NCBI RefSeq assembly: GCF_049310025.1
Contig: NZ_JBJYKD010000044.1
Coordinates: 1-16,487 of the forward strand
Source: JBJYKD01 sp049310025
GTDB taxonomy: Bacteria > Bacillota > Thermosediminibacteria > Thermosediminibacterales > Tepidanaerobacteraceae
DNA: 16,487 nt
Reading direction: 5' to 3'
Shown: positions 1 through 8,109 of the stretch, one piece after another
How positions within the stretch are numbered: position 1 is the stretch's first letter
How the letters are laid out: each line of letters opens with the position of its first letter
Position numbers and translations under genes: made by a program
Notes under the pieces: model-generated
Database searches by the model: none
Told to the model about the DNA's origin: nothing
What the model saw: only the letters and a program-made list of their open reading frames with translations

Positions 1-108
1 CAGCTTTCTAATTACGCTTCCTTGCTTTTTGACATCTCTTCTTTGCCCTGGGATAACCTGCCCAGAAATAAAATGCTATTGAACGAAACTATGGCACATT
101 ACAGGTGA
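1..108 (+). CDS. C-terminal end of an unrecognised protein (5' end outside window)
   Basis: An open frame runs from the first base of the window to a TGA at 106-108 and gives 35 residues ending in NETMAHYR. The composition is protein-like (aromatic and acidic residues, no low-complexity stretch), and the stop is followed about 43 bases later by a possible plus-strand terminator. I do not recognise the family. The opposite strand is also open for part of this stretch, so the coding strand is an inference. It could equally be a remnant of a broken gene. Confidence 0.35.
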   Translation, partial: QLSNYASLLFDISSLPWDNLPRNKMLLNETMAHYR

Positions 109-150
109 AGGTTGGATTTTTAAATTTTCCAATCAAGAATATTTGCCTGC

Positions 151-187
151 CCGCTATGATTCTTTTCATACCGGAGCGTTCTTTTTT
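151..187 (+). terminator. Possible intrinsic terminator after the left-edge gene
   Basis: An imperfect hairpin (CCG-C-TATGA, loop TTCTTT, TCATA-C-CGG) lies about 43 bases after the plus-strand stop at 108. It is followed by AGCG and then TTCTTTTTT. The stem is short, has a mismatch, and sits four bases from the T run, so this is a weak call that rests partly on its position after a stop codon. The rest of 109-287 is AT-rich and holds no gene I can support. Confidence 0.35.
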
Positions 188-249
188 AATAAGTTTACAT
201 AAGATATATTATCGGACGTTAAATCGTAATATAAATCCTTCAATAGAAT

Positions 250-276
250 CCAGGACTCGAACCCGCAACCAACGGT
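250..276 (-). other. tRNA T-arm-like fragment (possible tRNA remnant)
   Basis: On the minus strand this reads GCGGG-TTCGAGT-CCTGG, preceded by CCGTTGGTT. It has the layout of a tRNA T-stem and loop, with four of five stem pairs formed and the outermost pair G-G. No acceptor stem or CCA follows, and the 5' side runs straight into the end of a small gene, so there is no complete tRNA. It is either a decayed 3' tRNA piece, of the kind left at integration sites, or a chance match. No integrase gene is in the window. Confidence 0.3.
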
Positions 277-287
277 TTTTGTTTTTA

Positions 288-467
288 TTATTTTTCCTCA
301 TTGACAATATCAATATCTGGATTTAATTTTGAGCCCGTTGTCTCGTTTTTATCGCTTTCCTCGCCTGAATCATCTATTGACAGTAATTGGAAAAAGCACA
401 TGGGCAGCACGTCGTTAGAGAATTGAGGCTGATCCTCTCTTTTCATCCAGGGGATTTTGGAGATCAT
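288..467 (-). CDS. Small unrecognised protein (59 aa), divergent from lexA
   Basis: I do not recognise this protein. The ATG at 467 is preceded by AGGAGG with a six-base spacer, one of the best ribosome sites in the window, so I prefer it to an upstream in-frame ATG at 533. The product starts MISKIPWMKRED, has a short hydrophobic middle (LPMCFFQLL) too short to be a clear membrane span, and ends in a very acidic tail rich in Asp, Glu, Asn and Ser that is probably disordered. It has no cysteine pair and no LysM or other domain I can name. It is transcribed away from lexA across a shared 151-bp region with a LexA-box-like palindrome. That arrangement recalls B. subtilis lexA/yneA, but the sequence does not look like YneA. 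Control by LexA is only an inference. Confidence 0.55.
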   Translation of the reverse strand: MISKIPWMKREDQPQFSNDVLPMCFFQLLSIDDSGEESDKNETTGSKLNPDIDIVNEEK

Positions 468-548
468 GGTATTCCTCCTTTTATTTTTGCCTTTTGACGG
501 CCTTGATGAACTTATTGTTTGCATTTTGAGCAATTTTTATAATTAACA

Positions 549-586
549 AAACAAGTGTTTAAAAAGTGCGGCACATGTGATATAAT
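549..586 (+). promoter_or_regulatory. lexA promoter with LexA-box-like operator
   Basis: A perfect TATAAT at 581-586 is preceded by TGA, giving an extended -10 (TGn). The -35 position expected at 17 bases spacing (558-563) is poor and overlaps a palindrome, AAAC-AAGT-GTTT, at 549-560. The Firmicute LexA box is GAAC-N4-GTTC, so the site differs by one base in each half. Its place over the -35 of lexA fits autorepression. A weak Shine-Dalgarno (GGAG, 603-606) lies 12 bases before the ATG. Confidence 0.65.
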
Positions 587-618
587 ACAAAATAAAAAAA
601 CTGGAGTGATAAGATAAT

Positions 619-1239
619 ATGAGCGATAATATGTACCACGATTTAACCCCCAGGCAAAAGCAGATTTTAAATTACATATATGATTATTATAGAGCCAACG
701 GCTATCCTCCCTCTGTAAGAGAAATATGTGCCGCAACAGGCCTGAAATCCACGGCCACTGTTCATGCATATCTTGTTCAGTTGGAAAAAAAGGGGTATCT
801 CAGCCGAAATCCCCAAAAACCCAGGGCTATAGATTTAATGAATAGAAAGATGATTGACAGGGATACCGTAAAAGTGCCGCTGGTGGGTAAAGTTACCGCC
901 GGCCAGCCCATACTGGCTCAGGAAAATATAGAAACCACTTTTATCCTGCCCAAAGAAATGGTGCCCGATACCGGGGCGTTCATGCTTTCAGTCAAAGGCG
1001 ACAGCATGATTGAGGCTGGTATTTTGGACGGTGACTACGTCATCGTTAAATCTACCGATACCGCGGAGAATGGCGATATAGTGGTTGCTTTAATCGGCGA
1101 TGAAGCGACGGTAAAGAGATTTTATAAAGAGCGGGACCATATCCGCCTGCAGCCTGAAAATCGGTTTATGCAACCTATTATTGTCAGGGACTTGAAGATA
1201 CTGGGCAAAGTGGTTGGTTTATTCAGGAAGATTAAGTAG
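619..1239 (+). CDS. lexA: LexA, SOS-response repressor and autopeptidase
   Basis: LexA represses DNA-damage genes and cleaves itself when RecA filaments form. At 206 residues it has the usual Firmicute length. Residues 1-70 form the winged-helix DNA-binding domain (TPRQKQILNYI, then PSVREICAATGLKSTATVH). The self-cleavage site is Ala94-Gly95 in VTAGQPI. The peptidase dyad is Ser129 in VKGDSM and Lys166 in EATVKRF, so the protein should be cleavage-competent. The ATG at 619 was chosen because GGAG lies upstream; a second in-frame ATG at 631 would be 24 bases from it. The promoter carries a candidate LexA box. The 3' end overlaps the convergent ynbB gene by 21 bp, and no terminator follows. Confidence 0.97.
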   Translation: MSDNMYHDLTPRQKQILNYIYDYYRANGYPPSVREICAATGLKSTATVHAYLVQLEKKGYLSRNPQKPRAIDLMNRKMIDRDTVKVPLVGKVTAGQPILAQENIETTFILPKEMVPDTGAFMLSVKGDSMIEAGILDGDYVIVKSTDTAENGDIVVALIGDEATVKRFYKERDHIRLQPENRFMQPIIVRDLKILGKVVGLFRKIK

Positions 1240-2511
1240 ACCCCGGTCCAGCAATTCCTGTACGGCTCTCATTATCCCAAGTTTGACGTGTGAAAAATTG
1301 ATGCCTCCCTGGATATATGCCACATAAGGTTCTTTAATGGGGGCGTCCACGCTCAATTCTATGGAAGAGCCCTGTATAAAACTTCCACCGGCCATAATGA
1401 CCTTGTGGTCATAGCCGGGCATATCCCACGGTTCGGGAATTAGCTGGGAGTCTACGGGCCCCGCTTTTTGCAGACCACGGCAAAAGTTTATCAATAAATC
1501 TTTATCTCCAAGGATTACGGCGGTAACTATATCGCCTCTTTTTTCGTTAAATCTTGGAAAAACTTTAAACCCCGCTCGCTCCAAAAACCTGGCCGTAAAG
1601 ACTGCACCTTTAAGAGCCTCGCCCACCACAAGAGGTGCAAAAAAAAGCCCCTGCAGAATTAACCGGTTTGTGGAAATAGAGGGACCGCAGTTTTTCCCCA
1701 GCCCCGGAGCAGAAAGTCTGTATGCACACTGGCGCACGAGGTCCTTTTTCCCCACCACGTAGCCCCCCGTCGGAGAAATGCCCCCGCCGGGGTTTTTTAT
1801 AAGAGATCCGGCGCATAAATCGGCTCCGGCTTCAATAGGCTCCTTAAAGTCTACAAATTCTCCATAACAATTGTCCACCAGACAGATGATATCTTTTTTT
1901 AAGCATTTTATGTATTTTATAAGATCCTCTATCTCGCCTACGGTCAGAGCAGGCCGCAGGCCGTATCCCCTGGACCTCTGTATCAAAACCATTTTTGTGT
2001 TCTTTTTTATACTTTTGGCAATGGCCTCATAATCGGGTTTGTTCTCTTTTAATTTTACTTCGGAATACATTATATTGAAATCTTTTAAAGAACCGCAATT
2101 GTCTCCCAGTATTACATCTTTTAAAGTGTCGTAGGGTGTTCCTGTAACGCTTAAGAGCTCCTCGTATGGCCTTAAAACCCCGAAGAGACAGAGGGTAATG
2201 GCGTGGGTTCCGGATATGATCTGGGGCCTTACAAGGGCGTCCTCGGCGTTGAAAACGTTTCTGTAAACCTCCTCAACGGTTTCCCTGCCCAAATCGTTGT
2301 AACCATATCCTGTGGAATCCACCAGGTGAAAGTCACTGAGATTGGCTTTTTTCATGGCGGCTATAACTTTTAGCTGGTTGCATTCCGCCAGTTCTTGTAC
2401 GCTTTTAAGATGCGGTTCAATTTCCACCATTACCTCCCGCGCGATATTAATAATTTTATCTTGTATAGAAAAATGTTCCTTTAAGATTTTTAGTGTGCGA
2501 TTGTAATTCAC
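1219..2511 (-). CDS. ynbB: YnbB-type PLP enzyme (methionine gamma-lyase family, 'aluminum resistance protein')
   Basis: This is a fold-type I PLP-dependent protein of the family that contains B. subtilis YnbB, labelled methionine gamma-lyase-like or aluminum resistance protein; the in vivo substrate is not established. Of 430 residues, SGTHAI near 100 sits where the phosphate-binding region begins, Asp213 in LVDNCYGEF should contact the cofactor pyridine nitrogen, and Lys239 in AGSLIKNPGGG is the expected Schiff-base lysine. The start is GTG at 2511, with AGGGG seven bases upstream. It is the last gene of the spoVK operon, as ynbB follows spoVK and hflX in B. subtilis. Its 3' end is antisense to the last 21 bp of lexA. 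Confidence 0.9.
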   Translation of the reverse strand: MNYNRTLKILKEHFSIQDKIINIAREVMVEIEPHLKSVQELAECNQLKVIAAMKKANLSDFHLVDSTGYGYNDLGRETVEEVYRNVFNAEDALVRPQIISGTHAITLCLFGVLRPYEELLSVTGTPYDTLKDVILGDNCGSLKDFNIMYSEVKLKENKPDYEAIAKSIKKNTKMVLIQRSRGYGLRPALTVGEIEDLIKYIKCLKKDIICLVDNCYGEFVDFKEPIEAGADLCAGSLIKNPGGGISPTGGYVVGKKDLVRQCAYRLSAPGLGKNCGPSISTNRLILQGLFFAPLVVGEALKGAVFTARFLERAGFKVFPRFNEKRGDIVTAVILGDKDLLINFCRGLQKAGPVDSQLIPEPWDMPGYDHKVIMAGGSFIQGSSIELSVDAPIKEPYVAYIQGGINFSHVKLGIMRAVQELLDRGLLNLPE

Positions 2512-2534
2512 AAACTAACCCCTTTTCTATCTTT

Positions 2535-2756
2535 TTATTCCATTGAAATTTTATCACAGCCGGCATCATCGTTCAACTTTCGACCGCAGATGGGGCAGTA
2601 AGCAGTTTCGAGCATTTTTTCACGAAATATGAGTGGTGACAGGGCAAGGCCCGCTTCAAGCCCTTCTTTTTTTCCTATCCTCCTGCCCGTGGCATAACCC
2701 CCCAGGAATATCCCGAGTTCCAGTATCAACCATAAAAGCATCGTATTAAGCCACAT
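2535..2756 (-). CDS. Small membrane-anchored CxxC protein (73 aa), unknown function
   Basis: I do not recognise this protein. Residues 6-22 form one hydrophobic segment (LLWLILELGIFLGGY), followed by a basic patch (GRRIGKKEG) that suggests a cytoplasmic C-terminus. Near the end lie Cys54-Pro-Ile-Cys57-Gly and Cys67, in CPICGRKLNDDAGC. That is one knuckle of a zinc ribbon and would need a partner or a dimer to bind metal well. The ATG at 2756 has GGGGAAGG upstream and overlaps the preceding gene by 11 bp, so the two are probably translationally coupled. A second ATG at residue 6 would leave the membrane segment nearly intact. Confidence 0.7.
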   Translation of the reverse strand: MWLNTMLLWLILELGIFLGGYATGRRIGKKEGLEAGLALSPLIFREKMLETAYCPICGRKLNDDAGCDKISME

Positions 2757-3363
2757 GTTTCCAAACCTTCCCCTGCATTTTTTTTAATTTTAGAGTTCGA
2801 ATTGACAATATATTTATTATGTAAACAATAATCGGCATGAATATAATTGACGCCAAAGCCTTTACATAATCAAAATAGATGGATGCAAGAAAAAACATAG
2901 CGGCAAGTATCAGGCATTCCATTTTGCCCAGGATAAAAGCCCAGTTTTTTTTAGAGACTATGTCCTTAGAAAAATCGAGGTAGTCGTCCAACAGCTGTAT
3001 GACCGCCATAACAAATAGGGATGAAAGCATGTCACTACTGCCCAGCATAAATAAACCAAACACAAGACCTATGATGGATTCCTGGTAGCCATACAGACCC
3101 GAAGGCATTTTTGCGGTAACATTGTTGGCCATACCCAGAGTGAAACTGGCAAGAAAAAGGCTGGCAGATGTTTTTACGTCAAAAACGCACCCCAAAGAAA
3201 AAACGAACAAAACATACGTCACTATCCCGTTGCCAATTATGGCGGCAAGGCTGCTTTTATTTAGCATACTGTCAATGTCCTGATCTACATGGTCATCCAT
3301 TAGTTTTATGGCTATTCCCGTCAAAAAAATACTCAAGACTTTTTTTACGATATAGTTAGACAT
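2746..3363 (-). CDS. Polytopic membrane protein with two repeated Asp-rich motifs (UbiA-like pattern?)
   Basis: This is an integral membrane protein of 205 residues with about six predicted spans. Two similar segments stand out. Residues 21-31 read LMDDHVDQDID at the end of span 1, and residues 124-134 read LLDDYLDFSKD at the end of span 4. Each is followed by about ten polar residues, an Ile-x-Gly step and two further spans, so the protein looks like a tandem duplication. Paired Asp motifs at membrane edges, about 100 residues apart, are the hallmark of UbiA prenyltransferases, which bind Mg-diphosphate. UbiA proteins, however, have about nine spans and 290 residues, and their first motif normally begins with Asn. 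The ATG at 3363 overlaps the upstream stop. A TTG at 3375, with AGAGGTGA six bases before it, is an alternative that adds four residues. No function is claimed. Confidence 0.85.
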   Translation of the reverse strand: MSNYIVKKVLSIFLTGIAIKLMDDHVDQDIDSMLNKSSLAAIIGNGIVTYVLFVFSLGCVFDVKTSASLFLASFTLGMANNVTAKMPSGLYGYQESIIGLVFGLFMLGSSDMLSSLFVMAVIQLLDDYLDFSKDIVSKKNWAFILGKMECLILAAMFFLASIYFDYVKALASIIFMPIIVYIINILSIRTLKLKKMQGKVWKHVA

Positions 3364-3964
3364 TGTGGGCCACAAAAGTCTTCACCTCTTTAAAGCCCGT
3401 CTTGTATAAGGCCGATATGGGGATTATAAAATGCCCCGAAAACTCTTCGCGTATTTTTTTTAACCCTTCTTCTGCTCCCGGCAGATCCATTTTATTCGCC
3501 AGGATTACGTATCCCCTTTTGAGCTGAGCGAATTGCGCTATTTGATAATCCACTTCCCCCATGGCGCTGGGCAAATCCATTTGTTTAGCGGCTGGAGCGT
3601 CGACAATGTGAAGTATAAGGTCCGATTCCCGTATAACCGACAGGGTCTGGGAAATAGCCTTACGCACATTGACGTCCGGATGGATGCCGTCAATTAAACC
3701 GGTGGTATCAACCAGTTGAATTTTTTTTTTGCCTTTGCCCATGGGGATATCAATAACTATTGCCTGCATACAGCGGGTTTTATGAGTTTTACCATCCACC
3801 AGTTGAGTCATGGCACTCCTGAAATTTAACCTTTTCCTCTCTTTTTTGCCATCATACCCGGTAAATTCTATATCCAGGGATTTCGATCCCAAAAAGTCCG
3901 CAAAGTTCAGGAAAAAGACAGTCTTCCCCACATTGGTCTTCCCTATTATTGCACATTTTTTCAA
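3356..3964 (-). CDS. Small TRAFAC-class GTPase, unknown role
   Basis: This 202-residue single-domain P-loop GTPase has G1 GKTNVGKT at 8-15, G3 DTTG at 86-89, G4 NKMD at 157-160 and G5 SAL at 184-186. The order and NKxD specificity motif are those of Era/Obg-type GTPases. G2 is not obvious; Thr60 or Thr63 in DGKTHKTRC is a candidate. There is no KH, TGS or HflX N-terminal domain, so it is not Era, Obg, EngA or HflX. The start is TTG at 3964, overlapping the spoVK stop as TTGA, with a very strong ribosome site (GGAGGTGGAGG) immediately upstream; no in-frame ATG is nearby. It lies where B. subtilis has hflX. Tight coupling to SpoVK and to the next membrane protein suggests that they act together, which is inference. 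Confidence 0.9.
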   Translation of the reverse strand: MKKCAIIGKTNVGKTVFFLNFADFLGSKSLDIEFTGYDGKKERKRLNFRSAMTQLVDGKTHKTRCMQAIVIDIPMGKGKKKIQLVDTTGLIDGIHPDVNVRKAISQTLSVIRESDLILHIVDAPAAKQMDLPSAMGEVDYQIAQFAQLKRGYVILANKMDLPGAEEGLKKIREEFSGHFIIPISALYKTGFKEVKTFVAHNV

Positions 3965-4932
3965 TTATCCTCCACCTCCGAAATATCTTCGGGTTTGATG
4001 TACATCAAATCCTCCCTGGAGATTTTCCTCTGATTTACCAGGCGAAGCGCCTGCCGCCTGATGGCCTTTTCTATCATGTTCCTCACCAGCCGGGCGTTAC
4101 CCATTTTGTCGTAATAGGCGCTGTTTTTGCTGTTTAATAAAATTTTTTCAAATTTTAAGAGGGCGTCTCCGGTAAATTTGTACTCCCTCTTTTCAGCCAT
4201 CATTTTGGCGATCTGCATCAATTCATCGACACTGTAATCGTTAAATTCCATTCTTATTGGAAACCGTGATCTGAGGCCCGGGTTTGTTTGCAAGAACCAT
4301 TCCATCTCGTCTTTATATCCCGCTAATATTACTATCAGATCATCTTTATGGTCCTCCATGGCTTTAACAAGGGTATCTATGGCCTCCTTTCCAAAATCTT
4401 TTTCTCCTCCCCTTGCTAAAGAATATGCTTCATCGATAAACAATATCCCACCCAAAGCCCGCCTTATTTGTTCCCTGGTTTTCTGGGCCGTATGGCCGAT
4501 GTATTCACCCACCAGGTCTGCTCGCTCCACCTCGATGGTATGACCCTTTTGCAGAATCTTCATATGCTTGAACATTTTTCCCAGCAGTCTTGCTACGGTT
4601 GTCTTGCCTGTTCCCGGGTTGCCTTTAAAAATCATATGGAGTACCTGGGGTTCTGCCAGAAGTTTTTCCTCCTGCCTCATTTTTTGGATTTCCACGTAAG
4701 CTTGAAGTTCTTTTACAAGATGCTTCACTTTTGTGAGTCCTACCAGATCGTCCAGTTCTTTCATCACATCTTCCAATTTTTCCTCTTCATTTATCTTTGA
4801 TATGCTTTGAATTTTACAGTTATCCAGTTCCCTGAACATGGTAAAGGCTTCGGCGGGAGTTATCAGACCATTGGTTAGCATTTCTATTACTTGATGGGGG
4901 TTATGTATTTCATTTTTTATTTTATTGCTCAT
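3961..4932 (-). CDS. spoVK: SpoVK, CbbX-type AAA+ ATPase of sporulation
   Basis: SpoVK is an AAA+ ATPase needed late in B. subtilis sporulation; its relatives (CbbX) remodel protein targets. Of 323 residues, the N-terminal 60 are a variable helical region. The AAA+ core has Walker A GNPGTGKTT at 104-112, Walker B LFIDEAY near 164-170 (Asp167, Glu168), NPGLRSRF near 217-224 with candidate arginine fingers, and sensor 2 GNARLVRN near 278-285. I chose ATG at 4932 because GGGGTGG lies five bases upstream; a GTG at 4941 falls within that site. It is the first gene of the operon, just after the hfq terminator, and overlaps the GTPase by 4 bp. Its presence supports a spore-forming host. Confidence 0.92.
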   Translation of the reverse strand: MSNKIKNEIHNPHQVIEMLTNGLITPAEAFTMFRELDNCKIQSISKINEEEKLEDVMKELDDLVGLTKVKHLVKELQAYVEIQKMRQEEKLLAEPQVLHMIFKGNPGTGKTTVARLLGKMFKHMKILQKGHTIEVERADLVGEYIGHTAQKTREQIRRALGGILFIDEAYSLARGGEKDFGKEAIDTLVKAMEDHKDDLIVILAGYKDEMEWFLQTNPGLRSRFPIRMEFNDYSVDELMQIAKMMAEKREYKFTGDALLKFEKILLNSKNSAYYDKMGNARLVRNMIEKAIRRQALRLVNQRKISREDLMYIKPEDISEVEDN

Positions 4933-4964
4933 TAATACCACCCCAAAAAAACTCTATACCAATT

Positions 4965-4973
4965 TATTATATG
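4965..4973 (-). promoter_or_regulatory. Possible -10 element for the spoVK operon
   Basis: On the minus strand this reads CATATAATA, 33 bases before the spoVK ATG. A TTGACC lies upstream, but only eight bases from TATAAT and 21 bases from a second AT-rich hexamer (TATAGA), so neither pairing fits a vegetative promoter. CATATAATA resembles the -10 of mother-cell sporulation sigma factors (CATA-N3-TA), which would suit spoVK, but I see no convincing matching -35. Confidence 0.3.
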
Positions 4974-4995
4974 CGGCCAGGTCAAGAATGGCTCC

Positions 4996-5031
4996 AAAAA
5001 AAAAGCTCCCAGGGATTTTTCCCCGGGCGCT
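4996..5031 (-). terminator. Intrinsic terminator of the udg-hfq operon
   Basis: On the minus strand, AGC-g-CCC-g-GGGA and TCCC-t-GGG-a-GCT form a G+C-rich ten-pair stem with two mismatches and a three-base loop, followed at once by nine T residues. It starts 19 bases after the hfq stop and separates that operon from spoVK. Confidence 0.92.
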
Positions 5032-5049
5032 TGAAGCCATTTCCAAATT

Positions 5050-5322
5050 TTATTCTGCTTCTTCGGTCTTTTTCTGTTCCGTTGCTACATTTGCTACATT
5101 CAGGTTAAATGTCACCGGCTTGAAAGGAGATATAGTAGAAACAGCATGCTTGTATACCAGCTGCTGTTTGCCGTCGGAATCGAGAACGATAGTAAAATTG
5201 TCAAAGCCACGTACATGGCCTTTTAGCTGAAAGCCATTTATCAGGTAAATTGTTACAGGAATGTTTTCCTTTCTAACCTGATTTAAAAAGCTGTCCTGAA
5301 GATTAATTTGAGCTTTTGTCAT
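5050..5322 (-). CDS. hfq: Hfq, RNA chaperone
   Basis: Hfq forms Sm-fold hexamers that bind small RNAs and mRNAs. The 90-residue product has the proximal-face residues Gln9-Asp10 in NLQDSFLNQ, the Sm1 motif through NGFQLKGHVRGFDNFTIVL (30-47) and the Sm2 motif YKHAVSTI (57-64). About 25 residues of acidic and polar tail follow, a little longer than in B. subtilis. Two ATG codons are adjacent; I chose the second, at 5322, because GGGGG then sits at a seven-base spacing. It follows miaA by 37 bp, the standard miaA-hfq pairing, and is the last gene before a strong terminator. Confidence 0.97.
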   Translation of the reverse strand: MTKAQINLQDSFLNQVRKENIPVTIYLINGFQLKGHVRGFDNFTIVLDSDGKQQLVYKHAVSTISPFKPVTFNLNVANVATEQKKTEEAE

Positions 5323-5359
5323 CATTCGTCCCCCTTAATTTATTGTTTACATTTATATT

Positions 5360-6306
5360 CTAGGAATTTTTTAATTTTCCTTCCACCGTTTTAATAATAT
5401 TTTCTATAATTTTTTTCTTGCCCTCTTTTGACACATCCAGCCAGATTATGTTTTTATCCCGCAAAAACCACGTGTACTGCCTTTTGGCATAGCGTCTAGT
5501 GTCCCGGGCTATCAGGTAAACGGCTTCCTCCAATGAGATTTTGCCATCCAGATAATCTATTATCTGACGGTAACCAAGGGCCTGCATCGAATTTAACTCC
5601 CTGGAATACCCCATATCCAGAAGTTTTTTAACCTCTTCCACCAGACCGCTTTTTATCATCATTACTACTCTTTCGTTTATGCGCCGGTATAATTCTTCCC
5701 TGGGCCTTGTCAATCCGAACATGATCAAATTATATGGGCTTTTCTGCTTTTTTGTCATTTCTTCATAATACGAAAAGGGTTTACCTGTTTTTATGCAAAC
5801 CTCAAGCGCTCTGATAACTCTTCTCAGGTTATTGGGGTGAATTTTCTCCGCGGCCTGAGGGTCAAATTTTTTGAGTTTGTTGTATAAAAAATCATTACCG
5901 TATTCTTCAGCCTGTTTTTTTAGCTGCCGTCTCAGCGCTTCGTCTTTATCAAATTCGGAAAAGGTGTAATTGTAGCATACCGCATTTACATAAAGCCCCG
6001 TCCCTCCCGATAATATAGGTGTCTTGCCGTGATTATGGATAGCTTCTATACATTTTTTTGCCATTGTCTGGTAGTCTGCTACGCTGAATTCCTCATCGGG
6101 ATCTATTACATCAATCATGTGGTGTTTGATACCCTTTTGTTCTTCTCTGGAAGGTTTTGCTGTACCTATGTCCATGTACCTGTAAACCTGCATGGAATCT
6201 GCCGAAATTATTTCCGCATCCAGTTTTTTTGCCACTTCTATGGCTATTTCAGTTTTTCCCACGGCCGTCGGACCCACGATAACCACCAGTTCGTTTCCGG
6301 CCATAC

Positions 6307-6310
<4 letters not shown>
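5360..6310 (-). CDS. miaA: MiaA, tRNA dimethylallyltransferase
   Basis: MiaA transfers the dimethylallyl group of DMAPP to N6 of adenosine 37 in tRNAs that read UNN codons. The 316-residue protein has P-loop GPTAVGKT at 13-20, the ADSMQVYRYMDIGTAKP segment at 37-53 with catalytic Asp38, HHMIDV near 63, and GGTGLY at 102-107. The helical insertion and C-terminal RRYAKRQYTWFR-type segment are also present. The start overlaps the mutL stop as GTGA at 6310; an ATG at 6304 is an equally credible start, with GAGGG ten bases upstream. It works with MiaB, encoded three genes upstream in the same operon: MiaA makes i6A37, which MiaB converts to ms2i6A37. Confidence 0.97.
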
Positions 6311-8097
<1,787 letters not shown>

Positions 8098-8109
8098 AGA
8101 CGCTTCTCC

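Noticed and set aside
105..326. Plus-strand frame of 73 codons across the left intergenic region
   Set aside because: It starts where the left-edge gene ends, has no ribosome site, is dominated by AT-driven Phe/Leu/Ile/Asn, and runs antisense into the better supported small gene at 288-467.
512..769. Minus-strand frame of 85 codons over the lexA promoter and start
   Set aside because: It is antisense to conserved lexA codons, has no ribosome site, and its composition is not protein-like.
1610..1816. Second minus-strand frame inside ynbB
   Set aside because: It is an out-of-frame shadow of the conserved PLP-enzyme coding sequence around Lys239, with no ribosome site.
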